Assembly: GCA_934646115.1 (NCBI GenBank)
Contig: CAKUEM010000052.1
Span: 1-11,072 of the forward strand
Source: an uncultured Oscillospiraceae bacterium
Lineage (GTDB): Bacteria; Bacillota; Clostridia; Oscillospirales; JAAYXM01
Length of the DNA stretch: 11,072 nt
Reading direction: 5' to 3'
The translations under genes were made by a program, and so were the position numbers. The notes under the pieces were generated by a model. It was not told the DNA's origin. It saw only the letters and a program-made list of their open reading frames with translations, and made no database searches. Below, in pieces: positions 1 through 5,493 of the stretch. Each line of letters opens with the position of its first letter. The stretch's first letter is position 1.

Positions 1-68
1 TCTCTGCACAAACAAGGCGCGAGGTGAGGGGCGGGCATGCGTCCCTACTTTGTTTTTATTTTACAAGT

Positions 69-97
69 ATTATATCACGCATTTCCACCCCCGTCAA
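69..97 (-). promoter_or_regulatory. Sigma-A promoter reading out of the left edge
   Basis: On the minus strand a -35 TTGACG (92-97) is followed after 17 nt by TATAAT (69-74), with a TG one base before the -10 box (extended -10). Transcription would start near position 62 and run leftwards out of the window. It is divergent from the DUF1292 gene. No start codon with a ribosome binding site is seen before the edge, so the transcript's product is unknown. Confidence 0.7.
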
Positions 98-141
98 GCG
101 CTTTTTTAAAAATATTTTTATAAAAATTTTCGCAAAATCGG

Positions 142-170
142 TTGATTTCTTCGCCATGGCGGGGTATCCT
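142..170 (+). promoter_or_regulatory. Probable promoter of the DUF1292 gene
   Basis: TTGATT (142-147) and TATCCT (165-170) are separated by 17 nt, and the -10 box lies about 35 nt upstream of the start codon. The -10 match is moderate. The upstream A/T-rich stretch (105-135) could act as an UP element for this promoter. Confidence 0.5.
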
Positions 171-193
171 ATGGTTGTACTAAATGAAAGATC

Positions 194-200
194 GAGGTGA
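194..200 (+). promoter_or_regulatory. Ribosome binding site deciding the DUF1292 start
   Basis: GAGGTGA lies 5 nt before the ATG at 206. A possible GTG start at 197 sits inside this site, so the ATG at 206 is the likely initiation codon. Confidence 0.8.
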
Positions 201-205
201 CCTTT

Positions 206-490
206 ATGAGCGAAGAATACGGTGCAAATATCGTTTCGATGACAGACGAAGAAGGCAACGAGCAGGAATTTGAGCATCTGGATACGATCGAGTTGAACGG
301 AAAGATCTATCTCGCCTTTGTGGAAGCCGGTATTCCGGATGATTCTGACGAGCCGGTCGAGCTGGTTCTGCTGCGCGCAGATACTGACGAAAACGGCGAC
401 GAGATCCTTTCTACGATCGATGACGAGGCAGAGCTTGAGCTGGTGTACAACACCTTCCTGGAAGAGGCAGAGGACGACGAGGAAGAATAG
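206..490 (+). CDS. DUF1292 family protein (YrzB-like)
   Basis: This small acidic protein of 94 residues belongs to the DUF1292 family, which is common in Firmicutes and has no established biochemical function. It has the typical opening with a T-D-E-E-G-N-E-Q-E-F-E segment, a middle strand region (Y-L-A-F-V-E) and a run of negatively charged residues at the C terminus. The start at 206 is chosen for the GAGGTGA site 5 nt upstream. In Bacillus-type genomes the family member yrzB lies near yrrK and the Holliday junction resolvase gene. Here it is followed, 13 nt after the stop, by the promoter of the 6S-like RNA gene, and no terminator separates them, so some readthrough into the RNA gene is possible. 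Family assignment is confident; function is unknown. Confidence 0.85.
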   Translation: MSEEYGANIVSMTDEEGNEQEFEHLDTIELNGKIYLAFVEAGIPDDSDEPVELVLLRADTDENGDEILSTIDDEAELELVYNTFLEEAEDDEEE

Positions 491-503
491 GACATCCCTG
501 CCC

Positions 504-532
504 TTGAATCTGCAAACACTTTGTGCTACAAT
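504..532 (+). promoter_or_regulatory. Promoter of the 6S-like RNA
   Basis: TTGAAT (504-509) and TACAAT (527-532) are separated by 17 nt, and TGC directly precedes the -10 box, giving an extended -10. Transcription should start around 538-540. It is one of the strongest promoters in the window, as expected for an abundant structural RNA. Confidence 0.8.
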
Positions 533-538
533 AGTTTC

Positions 539-783
539 GGATCAAGCGATCTCCTGCTGGGTGCGTGATGCGTCCATTTAAACCCACATTTTTGAAACGG
601 GATTCCGGGCTTTCGGTATCGTTCGCAGGCCTCCCGCCGCATCGCGGCGGATGTTGGAAGCGGTAAAGTATCGAAGAGGAAACCCACCTGCTGATTACGT
701 GCAGGTTCTTAAACGGACGCACACGGCTTCGGCGGGGCTGCTTGCGTGATCAGGCAGAGGGCGTTTAACCCCCTGCCTTTTCT
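539..783 (+). ncRNA. ssrS: Probable 6S RNA (RNA polymerase regulator)
   Basis: This 340-nt gap between two genes holds a non-coding transcript with its own promoter and an intrinsic terminator. The RNA can fold as one long interrupted rod. A closing stem pairs GCGTCCATTTAA (568-579 region) with TTAAACGGACGC. An inner stem pairs GGGATTCC with GGAAACCC, a further stem pairs TTCGGTA with TATCGAA, and the tip is the perfect hairpin CCGCCGC-ATC-GCGGCGG. On the 3' side of the large central bubble there is a small hairpin, ACCTGC/GCAGGT. A rod with a central bubble and a small 3'-side hairpin is the 6S architecture, which mimics an open promoter and binds housekeeping RNA polymerase. The gene precedes a tcdA homologue; from memory, the B. 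subtilis 6S-1 gene also lies beside the tcdA homologue yrvM. The identity rests on fold and synteny; I did not run a covariance model. The primary transcript (about 245 nt) is longer than typical mature 6S RNA, so processing is likely. Confidence 0.75.
753..783 (+). terminator. Intrinsic terminator of the 6S-like RNA
   Basis: GGCAGAGGG (753-761) pairs with CCCCCTGCC (769-777) with one A-C mismatch, followed by TTTTCT. It lies 46 nt before the tcdA start, so partial readthrough may supply tcdA transcription, since no other promoter is obvious between them. Confidence 0.7.
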
Positions 784-828
784 CGTGAGCGCGGCATCTG
801 TTACCCGGTCAGCGAAAGAGGAATTTTT

Positions 829-1536
829 ATGAACAACATGTTTTTGCGCGAAAAAATGCTGCTTGGCGAAGCGGCAATGCGCAGGCTTTCCGCCGCGCAT
901 GTGATCGTGTTCGGGCTTGGCGGCGTGGGCAGCTGGGCGGCGGAGGCGCTGGTGCGTTCCGGCGTTGGCGGGATCACTCTGGTCGATCATGACACGATCG
1001 GAGAAACCAATCTCAACCGCCAGCTCGGCGCGCTGCACAGTACGCTCGGCATGCCGAAGGCAGACGCGCTTGCCGCGCGGCTTGCGGATATCAACCCCGC
1101 TTGCCGTATTCACGCGCGCAATGAGCGCTATACCGCCGACACGCGCGAGGATTTTTTCGCCGTTCCCTACTCATATATCATCGACGCGATCGATATCGTC
1201 ACCTGTAAGCTGGATCTGATCCAAACCGCGATCACGCGCGGCATCCCGATCATTTCCGCGCTGGGCACGGGCAATAAGCTTGACGCCTCAAAGCTTACCG
1301 TTTGCGACATTTCAAAAACATATAATTGCCCGCTGGCGAAGGTGATCCGCAAGGAGCTGCGCTATCGCGGCATTATGCATCATCAGGTCGTGTTCTCGCC
1401 GGAGGAAAAGCTGCGTGCCGAGCAGGTAGAAACCCCGCCGGAAGGGCGGCGCTCCGTCCCCGGAAGCGTGGTTTGGGTCCCGGCAAGCGCGGGCTTTTTG
1501 CTCGCCGGGCATGTGGTGCAGGCGTTGATTCAATAA
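829..1536 (+). CDS. tcdA: tRNA threonylcarbamoyladenosine dehydratase (TcdA/CsdL/YgdL)
   Basis: This E1-like (ThiF/MoeB/HesA) enzyme uses ATP to cyclise t6A at position 37 of ANN-decoding tRNAs to the hydantoin form ct6A. The 235-residue protein shows the nucleotide-binding loop GLGGVGS (29-35), the acidic D-H-D pair (53-55), the TNLNRQ motif (60-65) typical of E1 domains, the G-M-P-K lysine (77), a DAID segment (119-122) and the family-specific C-P-L-A-K-V-I-R-K region (167-175). It is slightly shorter than E. coli TcdA (268 residues), mainly at the C terminus. The ATG at 829 has AGAGGA 6 nt upstream. It stands alone as a + strand gene after the 6S-like RNA and ends in a strong terminator, with a convergent gene behind it. 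Confusion with ThiF or MoeB is possible in principle, but the motif set and the 6S neighbour favour TcdA. Confidence 0.9.
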   Translation: MNNMFLREKMLLGEAAMRRLSAAHVIVFGLGGVGSWAAEALVRSGVGGITLVDHDTIGETNLNRQLGALHSTLGMPKADALAARLADINPACRIHARNERYTADTREDFFAVPYSYIIDAIDIVTCKLDLIQTAITRGIPIISALGTGNKLDASKLTVCDISKTYNCPLAKVIRKELRYRGIMHHQVVFSPEEKLRAEQVETPPEGRRSVPGSVVWVPASAGFLLAGHVVQALIQ

Positions 1537-1540
1537 ATTC

Positions 1541-1573
1541 AGGGTGCATCCCAAACGGATGCGCCCTTTTTTT
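1541..1573 (+). terminator. Intrinsic terminator of tcdA
   Basis: AGGGTGCATCC (1541-1551) pairs with GGATGCGCCCT (1557-1567), with one G-T wobble and a 5-nt loop, followed by seven Ts. The T-run overlaps the stop codon of the convergent MATE gene (1572-1574). On the minus strand the hairpin is followed by an A/T-rich but interrupted run, so it may also work weakly for the MATE transcript. Confidence 0.9.
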
Positions 1574-2966
1574 AGCCTAAAAGTGCCCGATCGGCATGTA
1601 TCGCTGTATACATCACAGGAATGAACGCCAAAATATCTGCCGCCGCCATGAAATACAACACGCCGTCCAGCCCAAACCAAAGCGGCAAAAGCAGCACCAA
1701 TCCAACGCCAAATCCTACCTCGCGCAGCAGCGACAGCGCAGATGCCGCCCCTGCTTTGCCCAATGCTTGCAGATAAATAAACATCCCTTTATTTACGCAA
1801 GACAGCGCGATCGTGCTTAAAAACAGGCGGATACAGCGGATGGCAAACCGCGTGTAATGCACGCTTTCGCTGCGCGCGCCGAACAGCCGGATCAGCTCAT
1901 TCGGAAACAGCTCAAACACCAGCATAGCGACCACGCCGACCGCCGCCTCGCAAAGCAGCATCCGCCACATCAGCACCCGCGCGCGGTCTCTGCGCCCCGC
2001 ACCGATGTTATAGCCGACGATCGGGATGCAGCCCGCAGAAAGCCCAACGGCAATCGCAATGACGATTTGATAAAATTTCATCACAATGCCGACCACCGCG
2101 GTGGGGATCTGCGCGTATTGCTCCTGCCCAAAAATCGGGTCGAGCGCGCCGTATTTGCGGCACATATTTAACACAGCCGCCATGGATAGCACAATTGATA
2201 TTTGCGAAAGGAAGCTCGCAAATCCGAGCTGGAAAATACTTTTCACCGTGTTGCCACGCAGGCAGAAGCTTGCTCGCCGCAATTTGACCGTCTTCATACG
2301 GAACAAATAAACAAGCGCTATCACGGCGGATAGAAGCTGTCCCAGCACCGTCGCTGCCGCCGCGCCCATCATGCCCCAGCGGAAGCAAAAAATAAAAATC
2401 GGGTCTAAAATCACGTTGCAGATGCATCCGGCAAGCAAGCTCACCATTGCAAAGCGCGGGCTGCCGTCCGAGCGGATGATCGGGTTCATTGCCTGGCCAA
2501 ACATATAAAACGGCACGCCCAGCGCGATCCAGAAAAAATATTCCTTTGCCTGCGCGTAAGTCTCCGCATTCACCCGTGCGCCAAACGCGCTTAAAATCTG
2601 CTCTGAAAAGAACAAATACACAGCGCCCAGCGCCAGCCCCGCGCCAACGGTCAGCACGATCGCATTGCCCACGCTGCGGCTCGCGTGCTCCCCCTGCCTT
2701 GCGCCAAGACAAATACTCATGTGACTGCAGCAGCCGTCGCCGATCATCGTTGCGATCGCAAGCGCGATCACCGTAAGCGGAAATACCACGGTATTCGCCG
2801 CGTTCCCATATGATCCGAGATACTCTGCATTCGCGATAAATATCTGATCAACGATGTTATAAAGCGCGCCGACCAGCAGCGAAATAATGCAGGGCAGCGC
2901 ATAGCGCCGCATGAGCACGCCGAGCTTTTCCGTTTCGAGCCACGAATTATTTTGCATCTGTTCCAT
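1572..2966 (-). CDS. MATE family efflux transporter (MepA-like)
   Basis: This integral membrane antiporter of 464 residues belongs to the multidrug and toxic compound extrusion family, which exports cationic drugs or other toxic compounds using sodium or proton gradients. The first membrane segment carries the L-Y-N-I-V-D-Q-I-F-I-A signature of the MepA-like subgroup. Hydrophobic segments continue through the protein in the usual pattern of about 12 helices in two halves, and the length fits the family. The open frame extends 36 codons further upstream (to 3074), but that stretch is the structured leader. The ATG at 2966 has AAGGAG 6 nt upstream and is the real start. A dedicated promoter and a leader with a terminator precede it, so expression is probably controlled by premature termination. 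The transported substrate cannot be told from sequence. Confidence 0.9.
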   Translation of the reverse strand: MEQMQNNSWLETEKLGVLMRRYALPCIISLLVGALYNIVDQIFIANAEYLGSYGNAANTVVFPLTVIALAIATMIGDGCCSHMSICLGARQGEHASRSVGNAIVLTVGAGLALGAVYLFFSEQILSAFGARVNAETYAQAKEYFFWIALGVPFYMFGQAMNPIIRSDGSPRFAMVSLLAGCICNVILDPIFIFCFRWGMMGAAAATVLGQLLSAVIALVYLFRMKTVKLRRASFCLRGNTVKSIFQLGFASFLSQISIVLSMAAVLNMCRKYGALDPIFGQEQYAQIPTAVVGIVMKFYQIVIAIAVGLSAGCIPIVGYNIGAGRRDRARVLMWRMLLCEAAVGVVAMLVFELFPNELIRLFGARSESVHYTRFAIRCIRLFLSTIALSCVNKGMFIYLQALGKAGAASALSLLREVGFGVGLVLLLPLWFGLDGVLYFMAAADILAFIPVMYTAIHADRALLG

Positions 2967-2972
2967 AATATT

Positions 2973-2978
2973 CTCCTT
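2973..2978 (-). promoter_or_regulatory. Ribosome binding site deciding the MATE start
   Basis: On the minus strand AAGGAG lies 6 nt before the ATG at 2966, just downstream of the leader terminator. It excludes the upstream in-frame TTG at 3074, which would fall inside the leader structure. Confidence 0.8.
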
Positions 2979-2987
2979 CTGCCTGAC

Positions 2988-3016
2988 AAAAAAACACACG
3001 CCGTGGCGTGTGTTTT
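2988..3016 (-). terminator. Leader terminator (attenuator) before the MATE gene
   Basis: On the minus strand AAAACACACGCC pairs perfectly with GGCGTGTGTTTT (arms 3005-3016 and 2991-3002), followed by a run of seven Ts (2994-2988). This is a textbook intrinsic terminator, but it lies downstream of the gene's own promoter and 10 nt before its ribosome binding site. It is therefore an attenuator rather than the end of the upstream operon. It could also stop readthrough from the dehydrogenase gene. Confidence 0.85.
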
Positions 3017-3113
3017 CCCAGCAGAAGAGATCGATACACGCCGCGCCCGCATCCTGTTTCGTATCAGAATGCAAGCCACATTCGTGTATCGTGTCATCAA
3101 GCCTGTTTGATTT
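2988..3113 (-). promoter_or_regulatory. Candidate riboswitch or attenuator leader of the MATE gene
   Basis: The leader starts near 3113. Minus-strand CGATACACG (3091-3083) pairs perfectly with CGTGTATCG (3040-3032), giving a 9-bp P1 stem. Inside it is the hairpin GCATTCTG/CAGGATGC (3072-3065 with 3056-3049, one wobble) with an 8-nt loop. The 3' strand of P1 overlaps GGCGTGT (3042-3036), which can instead pair with ACACGCC in the 5' arm of the terminator. P1 and the antiterminator are thus mutually exclusive. In addition, GTGGC in the P1-hairpin junction (3079-3075) is complementary to GCCAC at the tip of the terminator hairpin (3007-3003), so a loop contact is possible. The mepA motif (guanidine-IV riboswitch) is known before MATE genes of Clostridia; this leader may be a member, but I cannot confirm the conserved bases from memory. 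Confidence 0.6.
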
Positions 3114-3119
3114 TTCATT

Positions 3120-3149
3120 ATTTTAACACAATCTGTGCTCAAAAGTCAA
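3120..3149 (-). promoter_or_regulatory. Promoter of the MATE transcription unit
   Basis: Minus-strand TTGACT (3149-3144) and TAAAAT (3125-3120) are separated by 18 nt. It sits only a few bases after the stop codon of the dehydrogenase gene. The predicted start near 3113 gives a 5' leader of about 145 nt. Confidence 0.75.
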
Positions 3150-3156
3150 ACCCTGA

Positions 3157-3939
3157 TTATTCTTTTTCTTTTTGAATGCGATATACGCAGCGGCGAACGA
3201 GCGCGCGCGGCGCGAATCGCACCGACGCGACCACAAGGCGGTTGGACACGCCATGAATGGCGACCACCTTCCCCTGCTCCATCGCGCGAATCCCATACGC
3301 CGCCACATCCGCAGCGCGCGCGACCCGCAGGTTCTTGAACAGCCCGGATTTTCCAAGCTCCGCGCGTTTCTCAAACCCGGTCGCGGTCGGCCCCGGGCAA
3401 AGCGCGCTGACCGTCACGCCGGTTCCGCGCAGCTCAACCGCGAGCGCCTCAGTCAGCGAAAGCACATACGCCTTGGTCGCATAATACACCGCCATCAGCG
3501 GTCCGGGCTGAAACGCGGCGATCGACGCGACATTTAAAATCGAGCCGCGCCCGCGCCGCGTCATTTCTGCCAGCGCATGATGCGTCAGCTGCGTCAGTGC
3601 GGCGATATTCACCGCGATCATTGCCTGCTGCTTTTCCGCGCTGCACTGCGCAAACGCGCCGAAATCGCCAAACCCGGCGTTATTCACCAAAACGGAAACG
3701 GCAAGTCCGCGCGCCGTGACCTCCGCCCAAAGCGCATCTGCCGCGCCCTGTTCGGATAAATCGCACGGAATGCATTCGACCGCCACAGAGTATTCGTGCG
3801 CAAGCGCCTCCTTCTGCGCAGAAAGCGCCGCCTCATTGCGCGCCGTAAGGATCAGGTTATACCCGCGCGCGGCAAGAAGCTTTGCAAATTCAACGCCCAG
3901 CCCGCTGGACGCACCGGTAATCAGCGCATAACTTTCCAT
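3157..3939 (-). CDS. Short-chain dehydrogenase/reductase (DltE/COG0300-like)
   Basis: This is a cytosolic NAD(P)-dependent oxidoreductase of the classical SDR family, 260 residues long. It shows the cofactor loop TGASSGLG (8-15), a T-A-R-N segment after the second strand (32-35) that suggests NADPH preference, the NNAG motif (86-89), a structural Asn (111), and the catalytic Ser139, Tyr152 and Lys156 (Y-Y-A-T-K). The C terminus is basic. Overall it resembles the COG0300 group rather than the KduD or FabG types, and its substrate is unknown. The start at 3939 has GGGAGG 7 nt upstream. It lies 13 nt after the PfkB-kinase gene, so the two are probably co-transcribed. No terminator separates it from the MATE promoter. 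Confidence 0.88.
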   Translation of the reverse strand: MESYALITGASSGLGVEFAKLLAARGYNLILTARNEAALSAQKEALAHEYSVAVECIPCDLSEQGAADALWAEVTARGLAVSVLVNNAGFGDFGAFAQCSAEKQQAMIAVNIAALTQLTHHALAEMTRRGRGSILNVASIAAFQPGPLMAVYYATKAYVLSLTEALAVELRGTGVTVSALCPGPTATGFEKRAELGKSGLFKNLRVARAADVAAYGIRAMEQGKVVAIHGVSNRLVVASVRFAPRALVRRCVYRIQKEKE

Positions 3940-3952
3940 ATTTTCCCTCCCG

Positions 3953-4981
3953 TCAGCGATTCAGCTCATCTTGCCGCCCGGTTGCATGATGCGAGCGGAT
4001 AACGCCCTCGATCTCGTCGATGCTGCTCGTGGACATATCGCCGACCACTGTGTTTTTTACCGCGGAAAGCGCGTTGCCGATCTCCAGCGCGCGCTGGATA
4101 TTCTCATGCCGGATCAGACCATACAGCACGCCCGCCAGATACGCATCGCCGCTTCCGATTCGGTCGATCACCTCGATGCCGACATAGGGCTCTTCCCCAT
4201 AAAGCCGCCCATCATAAAAGATCTTTGAGGTAAAATTATGCCGGGTCGGGCTGACGACCTCGCGCTGCGTGGTGGCAACCAGCTTGCATCCATACTGCTC
4301 GGTATACCCGCGCATGATCTCCTCCAGCGTTCCCGTGCGCTGCAGCATCCGGCGCGACGTCTCCTCTGATACAAAAAGCAGATCGACATAAGGAAAAATC
4401 TTTTCGATCACCGCGCGCGCCTCTTCCTCGCTCCACAATGCGGCGCGATAGTTCACATCAAACGAAATGAGCGCGCCCGCCTCTTTAAAGCGGCGGATCA
4501 TCTCGATCGCCGTTGTGCGCAAAATCGGCGAAACGGCAAGCGTGATGCTGCTCACATGAAAAATCTTTGTTTTTTGATAAATCTCCTCCGGCACCTCGTC
4601 GATAGAGAGGGAGCAGACAGAAGAATTCGCCCGGTCGTAAATCACAGAGGACTTGCGCGGATACGCCCCGCTTTCATAATAATAAATGCCAAGGCGCTTT
4701 TGCGGCGAATCATCATATACAATATAATCGTCGCTCACGTTGCCATAGCGGATCTTATTGCGCATAAAATGCCCGAGCTTATTCGAGGGCAGCTTCGTCA
4801 CGATCGCCGAGCGCACGCCAAGCATCGCTGCGCCGGACACGACGTTCAGCTCTGACCCGGCGGCGTTTTTTTCAAACGACTCGCTCTGCGAAATTTTTTC
4901 TTTATTTGGCGCGGCCAAACGCATCATGACCTCACCCAAACCGATCAGATCAAACTCTGTATCTTTCTTCATGAAATCCAT
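3953..4981 (-). CDS. PfkB-family carbohydrate kinase, 2-keto-3-deoxygluconate kinase-like
   Basis: This ribokinase/PfkB-fold enzyme of 342 residues should transfer phosphate from ATP to a sugar or sugar acid in the cytosol. The N-terminal G-S-E-L-N-V segment (42-47) matches the family's first signature. F-D-V-N-Y-R-A-A-L-W (174-183) resembles the substrate loop of KDG kinases. The C-terminal signature is D-R-I-G-S-G-D-A-Y (273-281), with Asp279 as the catalytic base; Ser replaces the more usual Ala in G-A-G-D. KDG kinase is the best guess, but fructokinase-like activity is not excluded. The start at 4981 is chosen for a GGAGG 8 nt upstream; an in-frame ATG at 4996 has no comparable site. It is the first gene of an operon with the short-chain dehydrogenase. 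No KDPG aldolase or uronate pathway gene is visible nearby. Confidence 0.88.
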   Translation of the reverse strand: MDFMKKDTEFDLIGLGEVMMRLAAPNKEKISQSESFEKNAAGSELNVVSGAAMLGVRSAIVTKLPSNKLGHFMRNKIRYGNVSDDYIVYDDSPQKRLGIYYYESGAYPRKSSVIYDRANSSVCSLSIDEVPEEIYQKTKIFHVSSITLAVSPILRTTAIEMIRRFKEAGALISFDVNYRAALWSEEEARAVIEKIFPYVDLLFVSEETSRRMLQRTGTLEEIMRGYTEQYGCKLVATTQREVVSPTRHNFTSKIFYDGRLYGEEPYVGIEVIDRIGSGDAYLAGVLYGLIRHENIQRALEIGNALSAVKNTVVGDMSTSSIDEIEGVIRSHHATGRQDELNR

Positions 4982-4989
4982 CGTTTCAG

Positions 4990-4994
4990 CCTCC
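4990..4994 (-). promoter_or_regulatory. Ribosome binding site deciding the kinase start
   Basis: Minus-strand GGAGG lies 8 nt before the ATG at 4981 and overlaps the alternative ATG at 4996. This favours the shorter 342-residue product. Confidence 0.7.
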
Positions 4995-5017
4995 ATTTCC
5001 CTGCTGATATCATGTGC

Positions 5018-5046
5018 ATTATATAACTTTTCCGGTCTCTTTTCAA
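5018..5046 (-). promoter_or_regulatory. Promoter of the kinase-dehydrogenase operon
   Basis: Minus-strand TTGAAA (5046-5041) and TATAAT (5023-5018) are separated by 17 nt. The start would be near 5011, giving a 5' untranslated region of about 30 nt. No operator-like inverted repeat is evident around it. Confidence 0.85.
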
Positions 5047-5086
5047 GCCCTGTTCGCGCGCTTTTTTCGCCATGGGCGCTGTTTTT

Positions 5087-5182
5087 TCAGCCATCCGCCC
5101 GCCGCCAATTTTCCGCAAGCACGCGCCTCATGTGGCAGGTGACGCCCTGATGGCTTTGCCCATGAGTCATCACAATATTCAT
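5087..5182 (-). pseudogene. N-terminal fragment of a flavodoxin-like NAD(P)H-dependent oxidoreductase
   Basis: A minus-strand frame of 31 codons begins at 5182 with GGAG 8 nt upstream and a consensus promoter before that. Its start (M-N-I-V-M-T-H-G-Q-S-H-Q-G-V-T) closely resembles the first strand and FMN-phosphate loop of flavodoxin-fold oxidoreductases, where H-G-Q-S-H-K-G-S-T-Y is typical. Instead of continuing for the usual 180 or so residues, it stops at TGA (5087) after R-R-A-D-G. No continuation in any frame is seen in 5047-5086. It is therefore best read as the surviving 5' end of a deleted gene. A genuine small protein is possible but less likely. The rest of the gap 4997-5313 holds the kinase promoter on one side and this fragment's promoter and the tRNA terminator on the other. 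Confidence 0.55.
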
Positions 5183-5220
5183 TGCCGTTTCTCCACCCTG
5201 CAATCCGCTATTTTGTTTTC

Positions 5221-5249
5221 ATTATATGTCTTGCGGTTTCGCATGTCAA
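5221..5249 (-). promoter_or_regulatory. Consensus promoter upstream of the oxidoreductase fragment
   Basis: Minus-strand TTGACA (5249-5244) and TATAAT (5226-5221) match the sigma-A consensus exactly, with the ideal 17-nt spacer. The start would be near 5214, giving a leader of about 30 nt before the fragment's ATG at 5182. Confidence 0.85.
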
Positions 5250-5268
5250 ATTTCGCCGCAACCCCTCG

Positions 5269-5309
5269 AAAAACAATAAAAATCCTGCCGGCAAACACCG
5301 ACAGGATTT
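5269..5309 (-). terminator. Intrinsic terminator of tRNA-Trp
   Basis: On the minus strand AAATCCTGTCGG (5309-5298) pairs with CCGGCAGGATTT (5291-5280) with one wobble and a 6-nt loop. It is followed by a T-rich tract with two T5 runs. It begins 5 nt after the encoded CCA. Confidence 0.9.
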
Positions 5310-5313
5310 CTTT

Positions 5314-5389
5314 TGGCAGGGGCAGAAGGGCTCGAACCCTCGGCACGCGGTTTTGGAGACCGCTGCTCTACCAACTGAGCTATACCCCT
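5314..5389 (-). tRNA. tRNA-Trp (anticodon CCA)
   Basis: The minus strand holds a complete 76-nt cloverleaf. The acceptor arm AGGGGTA pairs with TGCCCCT (one G-T pair). The D arm contains AGCTCAGTTGGTAGAGC. The anticodon stem GCGGT/ACCGC has the seven-base loop CTCCAAA with anticodon CCA, and the T arm contains GGTTCGAGCC. The discriminator base is G, as usual for bacterial tRNA-Trp, and CCA is encoded. It is a single-gene unit with its own promoter and terminator. Degenerated gene remnants lie on both sides. Confidence 0.97.
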
Positions 5390-5410
5390 ATTTCGTAAAT
5401 CAACTATTAG

Positions 5411-5440
5411 AGTATACCATGAACTTTTCCCTCGTGTCAA
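5411..5440 (-). promoter_or_regulatory. Promoter of tRNA-Trp
   Basis: Minus-strand TTGACA (5440-5435) and TATACT (5416-5411) are separated by 18 nt. The start would lie near 5404, about 15 nt before the mature 5' end of the tRNA. Confidence 0.8.
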
Positions 5441-5493
5441 GCGCTTATTCGGAATTTTCTTTCGCAGCCGTGCAGGATTACAATACATGTTGG

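Noticed and set aside
56..277. Minus-strand open frame across the DUF1292 promoter region
   Set aside because: It lacks a ribosome binding site, overlaps a clear DUF1292 gene and its control region, and has no recognisable features.
2967..3074. In-frame N-terminal extension of the MATE protein by 36 residues from a TTG
   Set aside because: The stretch is the folded leader with a terminator; it has no ribosome binding site, and the ATG at 2966 has a very good one and matches the family's N terminus.
3015..3118. Possible leader peptide beginning at the ATG at 3118 before the MATE gene
   Set aside because: That ATG lies directly after the -10 box and upstream of the predicted transcription start, and later ATGs in the leader lack a ribosome binding site.
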